Shown here piece after piece: positions 63,335-64,000 of a DNA stretch of 64,000 nt. Positions within the stretch are counted from its first letter, which is position 1; each line of letters begins with the position of its first letter. The translations under genes were made by a program, and so were the position numbers. This stretch comes from Lentibacillus sp. Marseille-P4043 (lineage in GTDB: Bacteria > Bacillota > Bacilli > Bacillales > Amphibacillaceae): contig NZ_LT984884.1 in NCBI RefSeq assembly GCF_900258515.1, positions 2,143,353 to 2,207,352 on the forward strand. The letters run 5' to 3'. The notes under the pieces are model-generated. The model was not told the origin of the DNA and searched no databases. It worked only from the letters and a program-made list of their open reading frames with translations.

Positions 63335-63371
63335 ATAAAGCCAGCCTAAATTTGGCCAGCTTTAAAAACTT
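63335..63371 (-). terminator. Terminator of the RibU-like gene
   Basis: Hairpin AAAGCTGGCC / GGCTGGCTTT (with mismatches) and TTATTTATTTTTGC on the minus strand. Confidence 0.65.
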
Positions 63372-63961
63372 TATATGGTGTTAGCTTGCTTTTGTTCAAT
63401 CCAGCTACGCATTTTAACAAAGAGGGGAACGAATAATATTCCAACGATGATTCCTTTTATTATATTAAACGGTAGAATTCCTGCCGTTACGGTATACCAT
63501 TTAACACTTTCGATATTCATCTCTTCCATGCCCATAAATAATGCATAGATTGGTAAAATAACGAGGTAATTTAAAATACTCATTCCAATTGCCATTATTA
63601 TTGTGCCAGCGATTAAACCAGATACAATACTTTTGACACCTTTGAATTTGTGATATAAAACAGCTGCAGGAACGACAAACATGACACCGGCTAAGAAATT
63701 CGCGACTATTCCCACAGGCTCACCACCGCCAATTGCCATATAAAGGACATTTTTAATTGCCTCTACAATTACCCCGGCAAGCGGTGAAAAGATTAAAGCA
63801 GCAATTAATGCTGGCACATCACTAAAATCAATTTTTAAGTAACCAAAACCTGGTAATACCGGGAAGTTTAGGAAAAATAGTAAGAGTGATATGGTTCCTA
63901 ATAATGCTAGAATAATAAGTTTAAGTAATTTTGATGATTGCGTGTTTGCAGATTGCATCAT
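63371..63961 (-). CDS. ribU: ECF transporter S component, riboflavin (RibU-like)
   Basis: Six-helix membrane subunit that binds riboflavin and works with the shared EcfAA'T module. Sequence typical of RibU: LPGFGYLKIDFSDVPALIAA, FSPLAGVIVEAIKNVLYMAI and GEPVGIVANFLAGVMFVVPA. 196 residues. ATG 63961 (a second ATG follows) after GAAGGAGGAATTC. Upstream sequence leaves the window after ~40 bp, so an expected FMN riboswitch cannot be checked. Substrate assigned by resemblance; other vitamins are possible. Confidence 0.85.
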   Translation of the reverse strand: MMQSANTQSSKLLKLIILALLGTISLLLFFLNFPVLPGFGYLKIDFSDVPALIAALIFSPLAGVIVEAIKNVLYMAIGGGEPVGIVANFLAGVMFVVPAAVLYHKFKGVKSIVSGLIAGTIIMAIGMSILNYLVILPIYALFMGMEEMNIESVKWYTVTAGILPFNIIKGIIVGILFVPLFVKMRSWIEQKQANTI

Positions 63962-64000
63962 CGAATTCCTCCTTCATCTGTTATCGATCCACATCTCGTG

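Overview
This window is an AT-rich chromosomal segment from a member of the Bacillaceae. Gene content and order suggest an Oceanobacillus/Virgibacillus-type organism. It carries sporulation genes (yunB, a YhcN/YlaJ lipoprotein, yutH, kapB), strong AGGAGG-type ribosome binding sites with frequent GTG/TTG starts, and a gene order that follows the Bacillus subtilis yus-yur-yun-yut-yum-yui-yug region. No rRNA, tRNA, CRISPR array, phage or transposase gene was seen. About 64 protein genes are supported.

Layout. 1-6.1 kb: a repeat element, an unassigned promoter-to-terminator RNA candidate, a FadR-type operator, and the fadN-fadA-fadE beta-oxidation operon. 6.1-10.1 kb: an insertion relative to B. 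subtilis with a Uma2 nuclease-fold protein, a composite repeat, and a TetR regulator overlapping an MFS drug exporter. 10.2-15.2 kb: yusI, gcvH, yusF, yusE, then an S-box (SAM) riboswitch controlling the methionine ABC importer metNPQ. 15.5-20.8 kb: the sufCDSUB iron-sulfur assembly operon. 20.8-32.5 kb: a TPR protein, yunE-like TauE, yunD, yunC, HD-GYP, yunB, a lysine riboswitch with an NhaC-type transporter, an NSS transporter with its 37-residue MetS subunit, and a YunA-like M23 peptidase. 32.6-45.1 kb: the yut/yum/yui housekeeping block (YhcN, yutD to yutI, yuzD, dapF, yutM, yumC, type II NADH dehydrogenase with a Rex-like site, yuiBCD). 45.3-57.8 kb: bioY with a BirA-like operator, deoD, a stand-alone HPr, khtTU, kapB, CuZn-SOD lipoprotein, patB, pgi, yugI, yugO, thioredoxin-like and M42 peptidase genes. 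58.4-64 kb: a giant bacillopeptidase F-type subtilase with an unusual Gly/Leu/Asn repeat linker, a repeat, and a RibU-type riboflavin transporter.

How the genes fit together. Much of the window handles cofactors and nutrients: sulfur and Fe-S (metNPQ, sufCDSUB, yutI, yutM, patB), fatty acids (fadNAE), vitamins (bioY, ribU), amino acids (lysine riboswitch/NhaC, NSS/MetS) and potassium (khtTU, yugO). Several regulators of these genes can be read directly from the DNA (FadR, BirA and Rex-like operators; SAM and lysine riboswitches).

The most unusual non-coding content is a family of composite inverted-repeat elements. There are four copies bounded on both sides plus one cut by the window edge. 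They share terminal inverted repeats and G+C-rich internal palindromes and encode nothing convincing. A distinct hairpin-rich element, a small MITE-like element and a ~160-nt promoter-terminator RNA candidate upstream of fadN are the other items most worth checking.
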